Below the pieces are notes generated by a model, which saw only the letters and a list, made by a program, of their open reading frames with translations, was not told the origin of the DNA and did not search any database. A DNA stretch of 64,000 nucleotides from an uncultured Caulobacteraceae bacterium (GTDB taxonomy: Bacteria; Pseudomonadota; Alphaproteobacteria; Caulobacterales; Caulobacteraceae). Position numbers and translations under genes: made by a program. Shown piece after piece: positions 21,030 through 31,267 of this stretch. The DNA lies in contig CAIQJF010000025.1 in assembly GCA_903872075.1 (NCBI GenBank), positions 44,552 through 108,551 of the forward strand. Reading direction: 5' to 3'. Numbering within the stretch: position 1 is the stretch's first letter; each line of letters opens with the position of its first letter.

Positions 21030-22403
21030 TCAGGTGTTCATGGATTGGAAGAAGTCCGCATTGTTCTTCGAGTTGCGGAGCTTATCGAGCAGGAACTCGA
21101 TCGCATCCTGCGGACCCATCGGGTTAAGGATACGGCGCAGCACGAAGGTCTTCTGCAGCTGATCCTTCGGCGTGATGAGCTCTTCCTTCCGGGTGCCCGA
21201 CTTCAATACGTCGATCGCCGGATAGATGCGCTTGTCCGCAACCTTGCGGTCAAGGATGATTTCCGAATTGCCGGTACCCTTGAACTCTTCGAAGATCACT
21301 TCATCCATGCGGCTGCCCGTATCGATCAGGGCTGTGGCGATGATGGTCAGTGAGCCGCCTTCCTCGATATTACGGGCCGCGCCGAAGAAGCGCTTCGGCT
21401 TCTGAAGGGCATTCGCGTCGACACCGCCGGTGAGGACCTTCCCGGAAGAGGGCACAGTCGTGTTGTAGGCCCGGCCCAGGCGCGTGACCGAGTCGAGCAG
21501 GATGACGACATCGCGCTTGTGCTCCACGAGCCGTTTGGCCTTCTCGATGACCATTTCCGCGACCTGGACGTGGCGGATGGCCGGTTCGTCGAAGGTGGAT
21601 GAGATCACCTCGCCGCGCACGGTGCGCTGCATGTCGGTCACTTCCTCCGGCCGCTCGTCGATGAGGAGAACGATCAGATACGAGTTCGGATAGTTCGCGG
21701 CGATTGATTTGGCGATGTTCTGCAGCATCACCGTCTTGCCGACCCGCGGCGGGGCGACGATCAGACAGCGTTGGCCTTTTCCGAGGGGGGCGACGATGTC
21801 GATAACCCGGCCCGAGCGATCCTTCAGGGTGGGATCGTCGATTTCCATTGTCATCCGCTCTTCCGGATAGAGCGGGGTGAGATTGTCGAAATGCACCTTG
21901 TGACGAACGTTATCCGGGTTCTCGAAATTGACCTGATCGACCTTCACCAGAGCGAAATAGCGTTCCCCTTCCCGCGGCGCGCGGATGCCTCCGTCAACGG
22001 TATCTCCTGTGCGAAGACCAAACCGGCGAATCTGCGACGGGCTGACGTAGATGTCGTCCGGGCCGGGAAGATAATTGGCTTCGGGACTCCGAAGAAAGCC
22101 AAAGCCGTCCTGAACGACCTCCAGGGTCCCCGACCCGAAGATTTCAAGCCCCTCCTCCGCGGAGGCCTTGAGGATCGCGAACATCATGTCCTGCTTGCGC
22201 ATGGCGTTCGCGTTTTCGATGTCGAACTGCTCCGCAAACGCGAGCAGGTCGGCCGGCGATTTCTCTTTCAACTCCTGCAGCGACATACGCGTCAGGCCCA
22301 GGGTGCGATTCGGCCTCGGCTGATCGTCGTCGCCGGCGTCACCGAGCGTGGGCAGATTCTCGTCATCGCCATCGGCGGTTTCGATATCCAGAACATCTGA
22401 CAT
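21030..22403 (-). CDS. rho: Transcription termination factor Rho
   Basis: [77 protein letters not shown]. Confidence 0.96.
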   Translation of the reverse strand: MSDVLDIETADGDDENLPTLGDAGDDDQPRPNRTLGLTRMSLQELKEKSPADLLAFAEQFDIENANAMRKQDMMFAILKASAEEGLEIFGSGTLEVVQDGFGFLRSPEANYLPGPDDIYVSPSQIRRFGLRTGDTVDGGIRAPREGERYFALVKVDQVNFENPDNVRHKVHFDNLTPLYPEERMTMEIDDPTLKDRSGRVIDIVAPLGKGQRCLIVAPPRVGKTVMLQNIAKSIAANYPNSYLIVLLIDERPEEVTDMQRTVRGEVISSTFDEPAIRHVQVAEMVIEKAKRLVEHKRDVVILLDSVTRLGRAYNTTVPSSGKVLTGGVDANALQKPKRFFGAARNIEEGGSLTIIATALIDTGSRMDEVIFEEFKGTGNSEIILDRKVADKRIYPAIDVLKSGTRKEELITPKDQLQKTFVLRRILNPMGPQDAIEFLLDKLRNSKNNADFFQSMNT

Positions 22404-22638
22404 GGCGAATAAACTCTTATCGTTTGCGACCGGGCCTGAGCCGATCTGGAACAGATTTCCGTTGGCGCCGCCCATGCAGGCAACGCGGTGGTTTTGATTG
22501 GAGGTGGGGCACACTCAAGCCCGCGACGGGGCGGCATGCTCACAAGGACAGGCGACGAAGCTCGATCATTCCGGATCGATCCTCACAGACAGCCGAAACA
22601 CACCGCAGTGATCACGTCAAGGGCGGGACGCCTGACGA

Positions 22639-23073
22639 TCAGGATCCGAACTTCGTCGTGACCGACAAAACGATCACGATCGCGGCGAGAAATGGCAGCT
22701 CATTGGTCATCCGCCAGAAACGTTCGGTATGGGGTCGCTCCCCTGACGCGAAGCGGCGGTGCGCATTGCCGAGGAACATATGCCAGAATAGAAGGAAGGC
22801 GATACCGCAGAGCTTCAACATCATCCACGGCCGAGACAAGGTCGAAAGACCATCGAAGTAGATAAGTGAAGCGCCAAATACAACCACGGCCACCATGGCC
22901 GGCGTCATGATTATCTTCGCCAGCTTCGATTCCATGGTTTTGAACGTTTCGTCCATCTCCGAGCCAGGTGTTGACCGCGTGTGATAGGCGAAAAGCCGCG
23001 GCATGTAGAGAAGACCGGCCATCCACGCGATGACGGCCAGGATATGCAAGCCCCGAACCACATTGAACATCAT
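22639..23073 (-). CDS. hemJ: Protoporphyrinogen oxidase HemJ (CopD-like membrane protein)
   Basis: RGLHILAVIAWMAGLLYMPRLFAYH, HRRFASGERPHTERFWRMTNELPFLAAI; next to hemH. Confidence 0.88.
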   Translation of the reverse strand: MMFNVVRGLHILAVIAWMAGLLYMPRLFAYHTRSTPGSEMDETFKTMESKLAKIIMTPAMVAVVVFGASLIYFDGLSTLSRPWMMLKLCGIAFLLFWHMFLGNAHRRFASGERPHTERFWRMTNELPFLAAIVIVLSVTTKFGS

Positions 23074-24116
23074 GCGCCTGTTTCCGATCCGACCTTGCGA
23101 CCACAACGCGCCAGCGACGACGGGCATGGCCCGCCATCCGGGCAACGGCCCTTCCGCCCTAGCGCACGCGACACAGCCTCAGCTAGACCATCGATAAAAG
23201 CGGGATCAACACCGACCACAGGCGCGCGGAGATAGACCGGGACGCCGCACTCCGCAGCGAGTTCCGCATAGTCAATATCCAGCTCGACCAGAGTCTCAAT
23301 GTGCTCAGACACGAAAGCGACGGGATCAATCAGGACGCCGACATCGTCCTTGCCCGCGGTTTCGATCGCTTCAGGCGTTGATGGGCCTATCCATTTCAAA
23401 GGTCCGACCCGACTCTGATAACAGACCTGCCAATCCCAATCCGCGCCAAGCTGAGCGGCGATCGCCGCACAGGTTGCCTCGATCTGCCATTGGTAAGGAT
23501 CGCCGCTTTGCGCGATCTGCTCTGGCAGGCCGTGCGCGGAAAAGAGCAGTCGCACCCGTGGCCGGCCCGCATCGTCCCAGGCGCGGCGAATCCGGCTGAC
23601 GTGAGCGTCGATCAGGCCGGGATTGTCGTACCAGCAGCAGATTGTATGAGTTTCGCCGCTGCCTTTGTAAGCCTTGCGCCAGGCCTCAAGTGACGATCCG
23701 GAGGTCGTTGTGGAGTACTGCGGATAGAGTGGCGCCAGCACCACATGATCGGGTCTGAAGGCCGCGACGCGCTTGGCCGTTTCCTCACTCGTCGGTTTCC
23801 AATATCGCATGGCGATGAAGGTCTCGACCTCAGCCTCGCCCAGCCGTATCGCCAGGGCGGTTTGCAGAGCGTTTGCCTGGGACTCGGTCTCGGGCACGAT
23901 CGGCGAACCTCCGCCCATCAGTGCATAGTTCGCGATCGCTGAACGCTCCCGCAGCCGCGCAATCAGGGCGGCCAGGGGGCGGCGTATCAACCAGGGAGCG
24001 CCGATGATCGCAGGGTCGGAGAACAGATTCTCAAGGAAGGGCCGTACCGCTTTTGGCCCGTCCGGGCCGCCGAGATTAAACAGCACGATGGCGATGCGGG
24101 GTTTCACGCGACTCAT
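23070..24116 (-). CDS. hemH: Ferrochelatase
   Basis: RIAIVLFNLGGPDGPKAVRPFLENLFSDPAII, LFSAHGLPEQ, FVSEHIETLVELDIDYAELA. Confidence 0.95.
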   Translation of the reverse strand: MSRVKPRIAIVLFNLGGPDGPKAVRPFLENLFSDPAIIGAPWLIRRPLAALIARLRERSAIANYALMGGGSPIVPETESQANALQTALAIRLGEAEVETFIAMRYWKPTSEETAKRVAAFRPDHVVLAPLYPQYSTTTSGSSLEAWRKAYKGSGETHTICCWYDNPGLIDAHVSRIRRAWDDAGRPRVRLLFSAHGLPEQIAQSGDPYQWQIEATCAAIAAQLGADWDWQVCYQSRVGPLKWIGPSTPEAIETAGKDDVGVLIDPVAFVSEHIETLVELDIDYAELAAECGVPVYLRAPVVGVDPAFIDGLAEAVSRALGRKGRCPDGGPCPSSLARCGRKVGSETGA

Positions 24117-24140
24117 CGCCAGATCACTCTTCGCCCCCAA

Positions 24141-24675
24141 GGACCACTCTCCAGCCCCTACTCAATTCGGAGGCCCATCGCCAGCGCGCTTTAGACAGCC
24201 ATCGGGGTTTGTCCTCAAGACCCCAAAGAGCCTCTCATTCTTAATCATTCTTAAAGAGAGAATCTGAGAGGATGCAGGGGTGGTAGGGTGAGCCATAGCG
24301 GGGAAAAGCGTCAAACCGTCGGAATATCCCCAAACGCGACAGGCCTTCCCCACACGACGGACTTAAGGGAAAAGTTTACCCACAACTTGGGGATTGTCGA
24401 TCAAAGCACTGATCTAAAAAGTCTTTTTGAGCGGATGACGGGATAAAACCTGTGTGCCTACCCTTTTGTCCGACCAAGGTCATTCAACTCGGCGTCGACC
24501 GTTCACAGGAATTGCCGAATGGGATTCTGCGGGGGATGAAAGGCGGTTTTGTCCTCACCGATCCACCGAGGCTCGGCTTTGGCGGCGGAAGCCCTGGAAG
24601 TTTCCACATAGCCATGGGATTGGTTAAGCACTTCTTAACCGGCGTTCCACAGACGTCGTGTCAGGCCGGACCTGA
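24141..24675. other. Candidate chromosomal replication origin (Cori-like) between hemH and ppsR
   Basis: TTACCCACA (24376-24384, one mismatch to TTATCCACA); TCCCCA motifs at 24327-24332, 24347-24352 and reverse at 24388-24393; AT-rich tract 24411-24431; CtrA box 24624-24638; divergent gene orientation on both sides; flanking genes as at Caulobacter Cori. Confidence 0.75.
24624..24638. promoter_or_regulatory. CtrA binding box TTAA-N7-TTAA
   Basis: TTAAGCACTTCTTAA exact, 38 bp before the ppsR start codon. Confidence 0.75.
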
Positions 24676-25524
24676 ATGACAACGCCTCAACGCCTCGCCA
24701 CCTATTTCCACGTTCACCTGGTGTCGGATTCCACCGGCGAGACGCTCAACGCCATGGCGCGCGCCGCTTGCGCCCGGTTCAACAACGTCCTTGAGATCGA
24801 GCACATCTACGCGCTGGTGCGGTCGCCCGCGCAACTCGAGCGGGCGCTGGTTGAAATCGCCAATGCGCCGGGTGTCGTGCTCCACACCATCGTTGATGAG
24901 AACCTCAGGGGCGCTCTGGAAGCCGGATGCCAAAAACTGGATATGCCGTGTTTCGGCGCGCTTGACCCCCTTGTCTCGGCCCTCTCCTGGTATTTAGGAG
25001 CCCCGCTTTCCAAACGGGTTGGCGCGCAATACGCCCTGGACAGTGACTATTTTAACCGTATGGACGCCCTGGCCTACGCCTTGGGCCACGACGACGGCCA
25101 GGGTGGACAGGATCTGAACCTCGCCGATGTGGTTCTGGTCGGCGTGTCCAGGACGTCCAAAACACCCACCTGCATCTATCTGGCGCATCGGGGCATCAAG
25201 GCGGCAAACATCCCCTTGGTGACAGCCGCGGAAGTTCCCTCAAGCCTGAAGGATCTGAAGGGCGTACCTGTGGTCGCCCTGACGCTTTCCCCGGATCGCC
25301 TTGTGCAAATACGGCGCAACCGTCTGCGCAGCCTCAATGAGAGCCGTGAAAGCAACTACGTCGACAACGATTCGGTGCGTGGTGAGGTGGTCGCGGCGCG
25401 CCGCCTGTTCGAACGACAAGGCTGGCCGGTTATCGACGTCACGCGTCGATCTGTCGAAGAAACAGCCGCCGCCGTCATCAATATCCTCTCTGGAGGGACC
25501 GCGCAGGTCGAGGTTGTCGGGTGA
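24676..25524 (+). CDS. ppsR: Pyruvate, phosphate dikinase/PEP synthase regulatory protein (DUF299)
   Basis: HLVSDSTGETLNAMARA..., VGVSRTSKTPTCIYLAHRGIKAANIPLV. Confidence 0.93.
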   Translation: MTTPQRLATYFHVHLVSDSTGETLNAMARAACARFNNVLEIEHIYALVRSPAQLERALVEIANAPGVVLHTIVDENLRGALEAGCQKLDMPCFGALDPLVSALSWYLGAPLSKRVGAQYALDSDYFNRMDALAYALGHDDGQGGQDLNLADVVLVGVSRTSKTPTCIYLAHRGIKAANIPLVTAAEVPSSLKDLKGVPVVALTLSPDRLVQIRRNRLRSLNESRESNYVDNDSVRGEVVAARRLFERQGWPVIDVTRRSVEETAAAVINILSGGTAQVEVVG

Positions 25525-26114
25525 AGCCTGTCATACTGGCGTCAACCAGCCCATCCCGCGGCGCGCTGCTCAGCGCCACGGGGCTTGCCTTCACAGCGGC
25601 GAGTCCTGGTGTGGACGAAACGCCGATCAAGCTCCGAATGGGCGCCGAGGGTGCGAACGGTCGCGACATCGCCCTGGCCTTGGCGGAAGCCAAGGCTCTG
25701 GCCATCTCACGCGTCACACCGGGCCTTGTCATTGGCGCCGATCAGACTCTCGATGTGGACGGTCAGCTCTGTGACAAGACCGAGACCCTGCAGGAAACGC
25801 GTGACCGCCTGAAGCAACTGCGCGGGCGCAGCCATCATCTTTTCGCCGCCGTGGCCTTAGCCGAAGACGACAGGATTCTCTGGCGCACCGTCGAACAGGC
25901 CACGCTGACCATGCGATGGTTCTCGGACGACTTTCTTGAAGACTACCTGGTGCGTACGGGCCCAGCCGTCATGTCCAGCGTCGGCGCCTATCATCTTGAG
26001 GGGCTTGGCGCGCAGCTGTTCGACAGGGTAGATGGCGACTATTTCGCCGTTCTCGGTCTACCGATTATGAAGCTGCTCGCCGCATTGCGGGCCGCTGGAG
26101 GCGCTTTGGAATGA
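25521..26114 (+). CDS. maf: Maf-like nucleotide pyrophosphatase
   Basis: ILASTSPSRGALLSATGLAF, VIGADQTLDVDG, AYHLEGLGAQLFDRVDGDYFAVLGLP. Confidence 0.92.
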   Translation: MKPVILASTSPSRGALLSATGLAFTAASPGVDETPIKLRMGAEGANGRDIALALAEAKALAISRVTPGLVIGADQTLDVDGQLCDKTETLQETRDRLKQLRGRSHHLFAAVALAEDDRILWRTVEQATLTMRWFSDDFLEDYLVRTGPAVMSSVGAYHLEGLGAQLFDRVDGDYFAVLGLPIMKLLAALRAAGGALE

Positions 26115-26959
26115 CCGCGATTTCGGCCCGGACCCTGGTCGCCGGCGTCGCGGGCGCGCCGGTAAGACACTCCCTCAGTCCCGCGCTCCACAATGCATGG
26201 CTTACCGCGTCCGGAATTGACGGCGTCTACGTGGCGTTTGCGCCGCCGCCAGGTGGGTTCACGCGTTTCGCCAATGGTCTACGTGGTGGCGCGATCCGCG
26301 GGCTGAATGTTACCGCGCCCTTCAAGGAGGAGGCCCTGGCCCTTGCGGACAGACTGTCCGATCGCGCCCGACGCGCTGGATCCGCCAATCTCCTGATGTT
26401 CCACGACGACGGTAACGTCGAGGCTGACAACACGGACGGCGTCGGTCTGCTGGACGCGTTCGCCGTACAGGCCCCCGGCTTCAACCCTGCGGACGGCCCG
26501 GTGGTTATCCTCGGCGCCGGCGGCGCGGCGCGAGGGGCCGCGGTGGCCTTTCTCGATGCCGGCGCGCCCCAGGTGGTGTTCATCAACCGGAGCGCGGCCC
26601 GCGGCGCCGCCCTTGCGGACATGTTCGGCGAGCGTACGATCGCTCTCGCTATCGAGGCGGCCACGCCGGTTCTGCGAACCGCTTCGGCCCTGATAAACGC
26701 CACCCCGCTAGGCCTCCACGGCGGGGTGGGACCCATCGCGCCGTTCGCGTCTCTGGCGAGGTCCAGCGTCGTGATGGATATGGTCTACAGGCCGATCCGA
26801 ACCGCCTGGCTTGAGGCCGCCACCGCGAGTGGGCTGCGGACCGTCGACGGGCTAGCGATGCTCATCGGTCAGGCCAAACCCAGCTTCGAGGCCTTCTTCG
26901 GCTGTCCGCCACCACAGATTGATGTTCGATCCCTCGCGGTTGCGACGTTGGAAGGGTGA
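26111..26959 (+). CDS. aroE: Shikimate dehydrogenase
   Basis: VAGVAGAPVRHSLSPALHNAWL, GLNVTAPFKEEAL, VILGAGGAARGAAVAF. Confidence 0.93.
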   Translation: MTAISARTLVAGVAGAPVRHSLSPALHNAWLTASGIDGVYVAFAPPPGGFTRFANGLRGGAIRGLNVTAPFKEEALALADRLSDRARRAGSANLLMFHDDGNVEADNTDGVGLLDAFAVQAPGFNPADGPVVILGAGGAARGAAVAFLDAGAPQVVFINRSAARGAALADMFGERTIALAIEAATPVLRTASALINATPLGLHGGVGPIAPFASLARSSVVMDMVYRPIRTAWLEAATASGLRTVDGLAMLIGQAKPSFEAFFGCPPPQIDVRSLAVATLEG

Positions 26960-27550
26960 ATGATGAAAATTGTCGGTCTCACGGGCTCGATCGGAATGGG
27001 AAAATCCACCACCGCGCAGATGTTCGCGGACGCTGGGGCGCCGGTCTATGACGCGGATGCGGAGGTCCGCAGGCTCTACGCCGCTGGTGGGGCCGCGGTC
27101 GGACCGGTCGAGGCGGCCTTTCCCGGCGTTGCTGGGCCAGACGGTATCGACCGGGCAAAGCTCTCCGAACATGTTCTCGGCAATCCTGAGGCCCTCTCGA
27201 AGTTGAATGGAATCGTCTGGCCTCTTATGGGCGCAGCGCGGGCGGCTTTCTTCGAGCGGGCCCAGGCGGCTCAGGCGCCGCTCGTCGTGCTCGACATTCC
27301 GCTGCTGCTTGAGACAGGTGGCGAGAAATCGGTGGACAAGGTCGTCGTGGTTTCGGCGCCCGCCGAGATGCAACGCGCGCGCGTTCTGGCCCGGGACGGC
27401 ATGACCGCGGCGAAACTCGAGGCAATCCTGGCGGCTCAGATGCCGGACGCTGAAAAGCGCAGTCGGGCGGATTTCGTTATCGATACGAGCCAGGGTCTTG
27501 AGCCTGCGCGCCGCCAGGTCGAGGCCGTTCTGGCGACCTTGCGCGGTTAG
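26960..27550 (+). CDS. coaE: Dephospho-CoA kinase
   Basis: [38 protein letters not shown]. Confidence 0.95.
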   Translation: MMKIVGLTGSIGMGKSTTAQMFADAGAPVYDADAEVRRLYAAGGAAVGPVEAAFPGVAGPDGIDRAKLSEHVLGNPEALSKLNGIVWPLMGAARAAFFERAQAAQAPLVVLDIPLLLETGGEKSVDKVVVVSAPAEMQRARVLARDGMTAAKLEAILAAQMPDAEKRSRADFVIDTSQGLEPARRQVEAVLATLRG

Positions 27551-27573
27551 GCAAAGCAGCCGATTTGTCGGCC

Positions 27574-28290
27574 ATGACGCGTGAAATCGTACTGGACACT
27601 GAAACCACCGGACTCGATCCGCGCGATGGCCATCGGGTTATCGAAATTGCCTGCGTCGAACTGCGGGACTATCTGCCGACCGGCCGCAGTTTTCACGCCT
27701 ACATAAATCCGGAGCGGGATATCGATCCGGATGCGCAGCGCGTTCACGGCATCTCCCGGGATTTCCTCGAAGACAAGCCGGTGTTCGGCCATCGAAGCGT
27801 CTGTGGAGACTTTCTGGACTTCATTGGGGATGCGTCCCTGATCGCCCACAATGCCGGGTTCGACCGTGGTTTCGTGAACGCGGAACTATCCCGGATCGGC
27901 GTCGACCTTCTCCCGGAAGAGCGTTGGATCGACAGCCTGGCCATGGCCCAACAGCGCTATCCAGGGATGTACAATTCGCTCGACGCGCTGTGCAAGCGCT
28001 TCAAGATTTCGCTGGAGAGCCGCGACAAGCATGGCGCCTTGATCGACGCAGAGTTACTCGCGGGCGTCTATCTCGAACTTCGCGGCGGCCGCGAGGTTGG
28101 CCTGGATCTAGGCCAGACAACGGACAAGGGCGTTGCCATTGTCGCCGACCGGGTCACCTACGGCGCGCGGCCCCGCCCGGTCGCGCCCCGCCTGACGGCC
28201 AGTGAACTCGCCGCTCACCTGAGCTTTATAAGCAACGAACTCAAAGGGACGGCCGTGTGGCTATCCCTCAACCCAGACCCGATATCCTGA
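27574..28290 (+). CDS. dnaQ: DNA polymerase III subunit epsilon
   Basis: REIVLDTETTGLDPRDGHRVIEIACVEL, LIAHNAGFDRGFVNAEL, DKHGALIDAELLAGVYLEL. Confidence 0.95.
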   Translation: MTREIVLDTETTGLDPRDGHRVIEIACVELRDYLPTGRSFHAYINPERDIDPDAQRVHGISRDFLEDKPVFGHRSVCGDFLDFIGDASLIAHNAGFDRGFVNAELSRIGVDLLPEERWIDSLAMAQQRYPGMYNSLDALCKRFKISLESRDKHGALIDAELLAGVYLELRGGREVGLDLGQTTDKGVAIVADRVTYGARPRPVAPRLTASELAAHLSFISNELKGTAVWLSLNPDPIS

Positions 28291-28299
28291 CGGTGGGGC

Positions 28300-28794
28300 T
28301 CAGGCGTTGCCGGCCTGAACGCCTTCCGCCTGCGCTTTGCGGGCCAGATAGATGGCGGCGAAGTCCATGGGTTCCAGCATCAGCGGCGGGAAACCACCTT
28401 CGGCCGACAAATCGGCGATGAGCCGGCGAGCGAACGGGAAGAGATAGCGCGGGCATTCGATCATCAGGACCTGTTCAAGGTCTTCCTGATCCACGCCAAC
28501 GATCTGGAATAGACCGGCATAGACAAGTTCGATCTGGAACACGGCCTCGCCGTCGCGACGCGCGGAAGCGGTGAGTTTAAGTTCAACCTCGAATACCCCG
28601 CCGTCCTTGCCCTGGGCGTTCAGTTCGACGCCCAGCTCGATCTGCGGCGCGCTGGCGCCGCCACGGAGGGATTCAGGCGCCCTGGGGTTTTCGAACGAGA
28701 GGTCGCGCACGAATTGCGCCAGGATGCGGATCGCTGGCTGCTGGCCCTGACCATCGGCGGCGGACGGCAATGTCGGGCTGGAAGTATCGGTCAT
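28300..28794 (-). CDS. secB: Protein-export chaperone SecB
   Basis: [66 protein letters not shown]. Confidence 0.94.
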   Translation of the reverse strand: MTDTSSPTLPSAADGQGQQPAIRILAQFVRDLSFENPRAPESLRGGASAPQIELGVELNAQGKDGGVFEVELKLTASARRDGEAVFQIELVYAGLFQIVGVDQEDLEQVLMIECPRYLFPFARRLIADLSAEGGFPPLMLEPMDFAAIYLARKAQAEGVQAGNA

Positions 28795-28910
28795 GTCGCG
28801 GAGCGTCCGTGTTTGACGCGGCGGGTGGCCGCCGGGGAGCGGGCTCGCTAACATGACGTTCGCAGGCTCGCAACGGCGGGCTGCTGACGCAGCGCTTCGC
28901 TTCCCCTATA

Positions 28911-29555
28911 ATGGCAGATCATCCAGTCGAAAGGCGCGTTCAATCCTTGCGGGTTCTCGAACTCATCATCCTGGCGGCCCTCGCGGCGGTGGTCCTGTTT
29001 CAGCTCTACGCCGTACTCGGACGCCGGGTGGGCCGGGGCGCCGAGGAAACGCCGCGCCCGGGCGTCCTCCCGGTCGAACCGCCCCGGCTGGCGCCGTCGG
29101 CCCCGGAGGGGTCGATCTCGGCGACAGGTGTCGCCGCGATGCGCGCCCGTGATCCGAATTTTGATGTCGCCGGTTTTCTGCAGGGCGCGCGGGGCGCCTA
29201 TCAGATGATTGTCACAGGCTTCGCAGCCGGGGACCGCGCCACTTTGGAACCGCTGTTGTCGCCCGAGGTGATGGCCGGATTCGACGCCGCTCTCAAACAG
29301 CGCGAAGCGGAAGGCCGAACCGAATCGATTGAGTTCCTGCATGAACCGCGAGCCGACTTCGAGGGCGTCACCCTGACCGGTGACGATGCCAAGGCGTCGG
29401 TGCGGTTCCTTGCTGAGTTCCGCAGCAGGACCAAGGGGCCGGAAGGCGAGGCCGTCGATGACCGCCGCACCGCTGAAATCTGGACGTTTCAACGCAATCT
29501 TAAGAGCCGCAACCCTAACTGGACGCTCATCCATGTGGATGCTGCGGAGGCCTGA
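28911..29555 (+). CDS. Tim44-like domain protein
   Basis: N-terminal TM anchor, DPNFDVAGFLQGARGAYQMIVTGFAAGDRATLEPLLSPEVMAGF...WTFQRNLKSRNPNWTLIHVDAAEA. Confidence 0.9.
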   Translation: MADHPVERRVQSLRVLELIILAALAAVVLFQLYAVLGRRVGRGAEETPRPGVLPVEPPRLAPSAPEGSISATGVAAMRARDPNFDVAGFLQGARGAYQMIVTGFAAGDRATLEPLLSPEVMAGFDAALKQREAEGRTESIEFLHEPRADFEGVTLTGDDAKASVRFLAEFRSRTKGPEGEAVDDRRTAEIWTFQRNLKSRNPNWTLIHVDAAEA

Positions 29556-30706
29556 TGCGTTCGATAGCTGCGGCCGGACTGTTGGCCGCGATGCTGCTGG
29601 TCGGTTGCGCCACCACGCCGACGGCCCGTCAGGCCCCAATCGCATCGATCCCGGCCGCAACGGTCCCGCAACCGCCCGTTCGTAGCGTCCCGGAGCCGTC
29701 TCCTGCCACGCCTCTTGTGGCGACCTCGCCGCGGGCGCGGCCATCGGGCGCCTTCGCTGGGCTGGAAGGCTGGGCCGAAGACGATCATGCGGCCGCTTTT
29801 CACGCCTTCGCGGCCGGCTGTCGGGCGGCAAGGGATCCAGAACTGGCGAAGACCTGCCGGCGCGCTCTGAACCTGGGCGAACTGACGGAAGATCAGGCCC
29901 GGCGATTTCTTGAAACCAATTTTCGGCCAGAGCCCGTCGGCGATCCAGGCGTTCTGACCGCCTATTTCACCCCCGTGTACGAAGCGCGGCGTGTCCGTGA
30001 AAGTGATTTCACCGCTCCGGTGCGACCACGTCCCGTCGACCTGCCGCGTCAGCAACCCGCAACTCCCACGGCGACCTACGCGAGCCGGGAGAGCATCGAT
30101 CGACGTCCCGCCGCAGACGCTCTGGCCTGGTTGCGTCCGGAGGATCTGTTCTTCCTCCAGATTCAAGGATCTGGTGTGCTCCGTTTCCCGGACGGGTTGG
30201 CCCGCCGTGCCGCGTTCGATGGATCCAACGGCGCGCTGTTCGTCGGGATCGCGGCGCCCATGCGCCGGCTTGGCCTGCTTGTCGATCAGGACACCTCGGC
30301 GGAGCGTATCCGCGCCTGGCTGGCCGCCAACCGCGGGTCCGCGGCCGATGCGGTGATGCGCCTCAACCCCCGATATGTGTTCTTCAGGCTCGAACCCGAT
30401 GATGGCGTGGAGCCGGCCGGCGCCGCCGGCGTTCGCCTCATCCCGGGACGCGCACTCGCCGTCGATCAGAGCCAGCATGGCATGGGCGAGGTGCTCTGGG
30501 TGGACGCGACGTCGCCGACCCTCGCCGGGGCGTTCCCCGCCTATCGGCGGCTCGCGATGGCGTTGGATACGGGGGGCGCGATCAAGGGTCAGGTCCGCGC
30601 CGACCTCTATCTTGGCCGGGGGCCGGAGGCGGGGCTCGAAGCCGGCCGGGTTCGCCACGTTCTGCATCTCTACAGGCTGACGCCGGTGTCCCCCCCGTCG
30701 TCATGA
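29555..30706 (+). CDS. mltA: Membrane-bound lytic murein transglycosylase A (MltA/3D domain)
   Basis: LVGCATT lipobox, GVLTAYFTPVYEARR, FLQIQGSGVLRFPDG, RLAMALDTGGAIKGQVRADLYLG. Confidence 0.92.
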   Translation: MRSIAAAGLLAAMLLVGCATTPTARQAPIASIPAATVPQPPVRSVPEPSPATPLVATSPRARPSGAFAGLEGWAEDDHAAAFHAFAAGCRAARDPELAKTCRRALNLGELTEDQARRFLETNFRPEPVGDPGVLTAYFTPVYEARRVRESDFTAPVRPRPVDLPRQQPATPTATYASRESIDRRPAADALAWLRPEDLFFLQIQGSGVLRFPDGLARRAAFDGSNGALFVGIAAPMRRLGLLVDQDTSAERIRAWLAANRGSAADAVMRLNPRYVFFRLEPDDGVEPAGAAGVRLIPGRALAVDQSQHGMGEVLWVDATSPTLAGAFPAYRRLAMALDTGGAIKGQVRADLYLGRGPEAGLEAGRVRHVLHLYRLTPVSPPSS

Positions 30707-31257
30707 GTCTGCGGGAGGAAAAGGACGCCCGCCTTTGGGGCCTCGTCACCGCCACGGTGCGGCCGCTGCCCCATCGGATAAGGCCTGCGCCATTGCCTCC
30801 CCGGCCGCCGTCCCCCGTCCTGCAGACGCCCCTCGCCCCGGCTCCGGTGGCGCGCCCACGACTCCAGAAACCTTCGCCGCCGGCGCCACCCGTCGCGAAG
30901 GCGACTCCCCCTCGCGCGCCGCGCGTCCTCGATCCGATCGAGCCGCGCCGCCGCCGAAGGCTGGACCGGGAGGTGGAATCGCTCTCGGCCCGTATCGACC
31001 TGCACGGCCTCAATCAGGACGAGGCCCGCGCGGCGCTGACAGCCTTTGTGCTTCGTTGCTGGAGCGAACATCGCAGATCGCTGCTTGTGATCACGGGCAA
31101 GGGCGCCCTGGGCGACGGCGTGCTTCGTCGCCGGGTTCCGGACTGGCTGGGCGAGCCGCCCTTGCGTGGCGTCGTTGCCGGGCTGTCCGAGGCCCATCGG
31201 CGTCATGGCGGCGGCGGTGCTCTGTATGTGGCCCTCAAGCGGGCGGAGCACCGCTGA
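30703..31257 (+). CDS. Smr/MutS2 C-terminal domain protein
   Basis: ARIDLHGLNQDEARAALTAFV...SLLVITGKGALGDGVLRRRVPDWL...HGGGGALYVALKR. Confidence 0.92.
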   Translation: MSLREEKDARLWGLVTATVRPLPHRIRPAPLPPRPPSPVLQTPLAPAPVARPRLQKPSPPAPPVAKATPPRAPRVLDPIEPRRRRRLDREVESLSARIDLHGLNQDEARAALTAFVLRCWSEHRRSLLVITGKGALGDGVLRRRVPDWLGEPPLRGVVAGLSEAHRRHGGGGALYVALKRAEHR

Positions 31258-31267
31258 GTCCCTACCT

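Noticed and set aside
24105-24120. GGTTTCACGCGACTCA near the hemH start, parS-like
   Set aside because: Four mismatches and broken palindrome
24559-24567. CGATCCACC as a TGATCCACA G-box
   Set aside because: Two mismatches in a nine-base motif; not used as primary evidence for the origin
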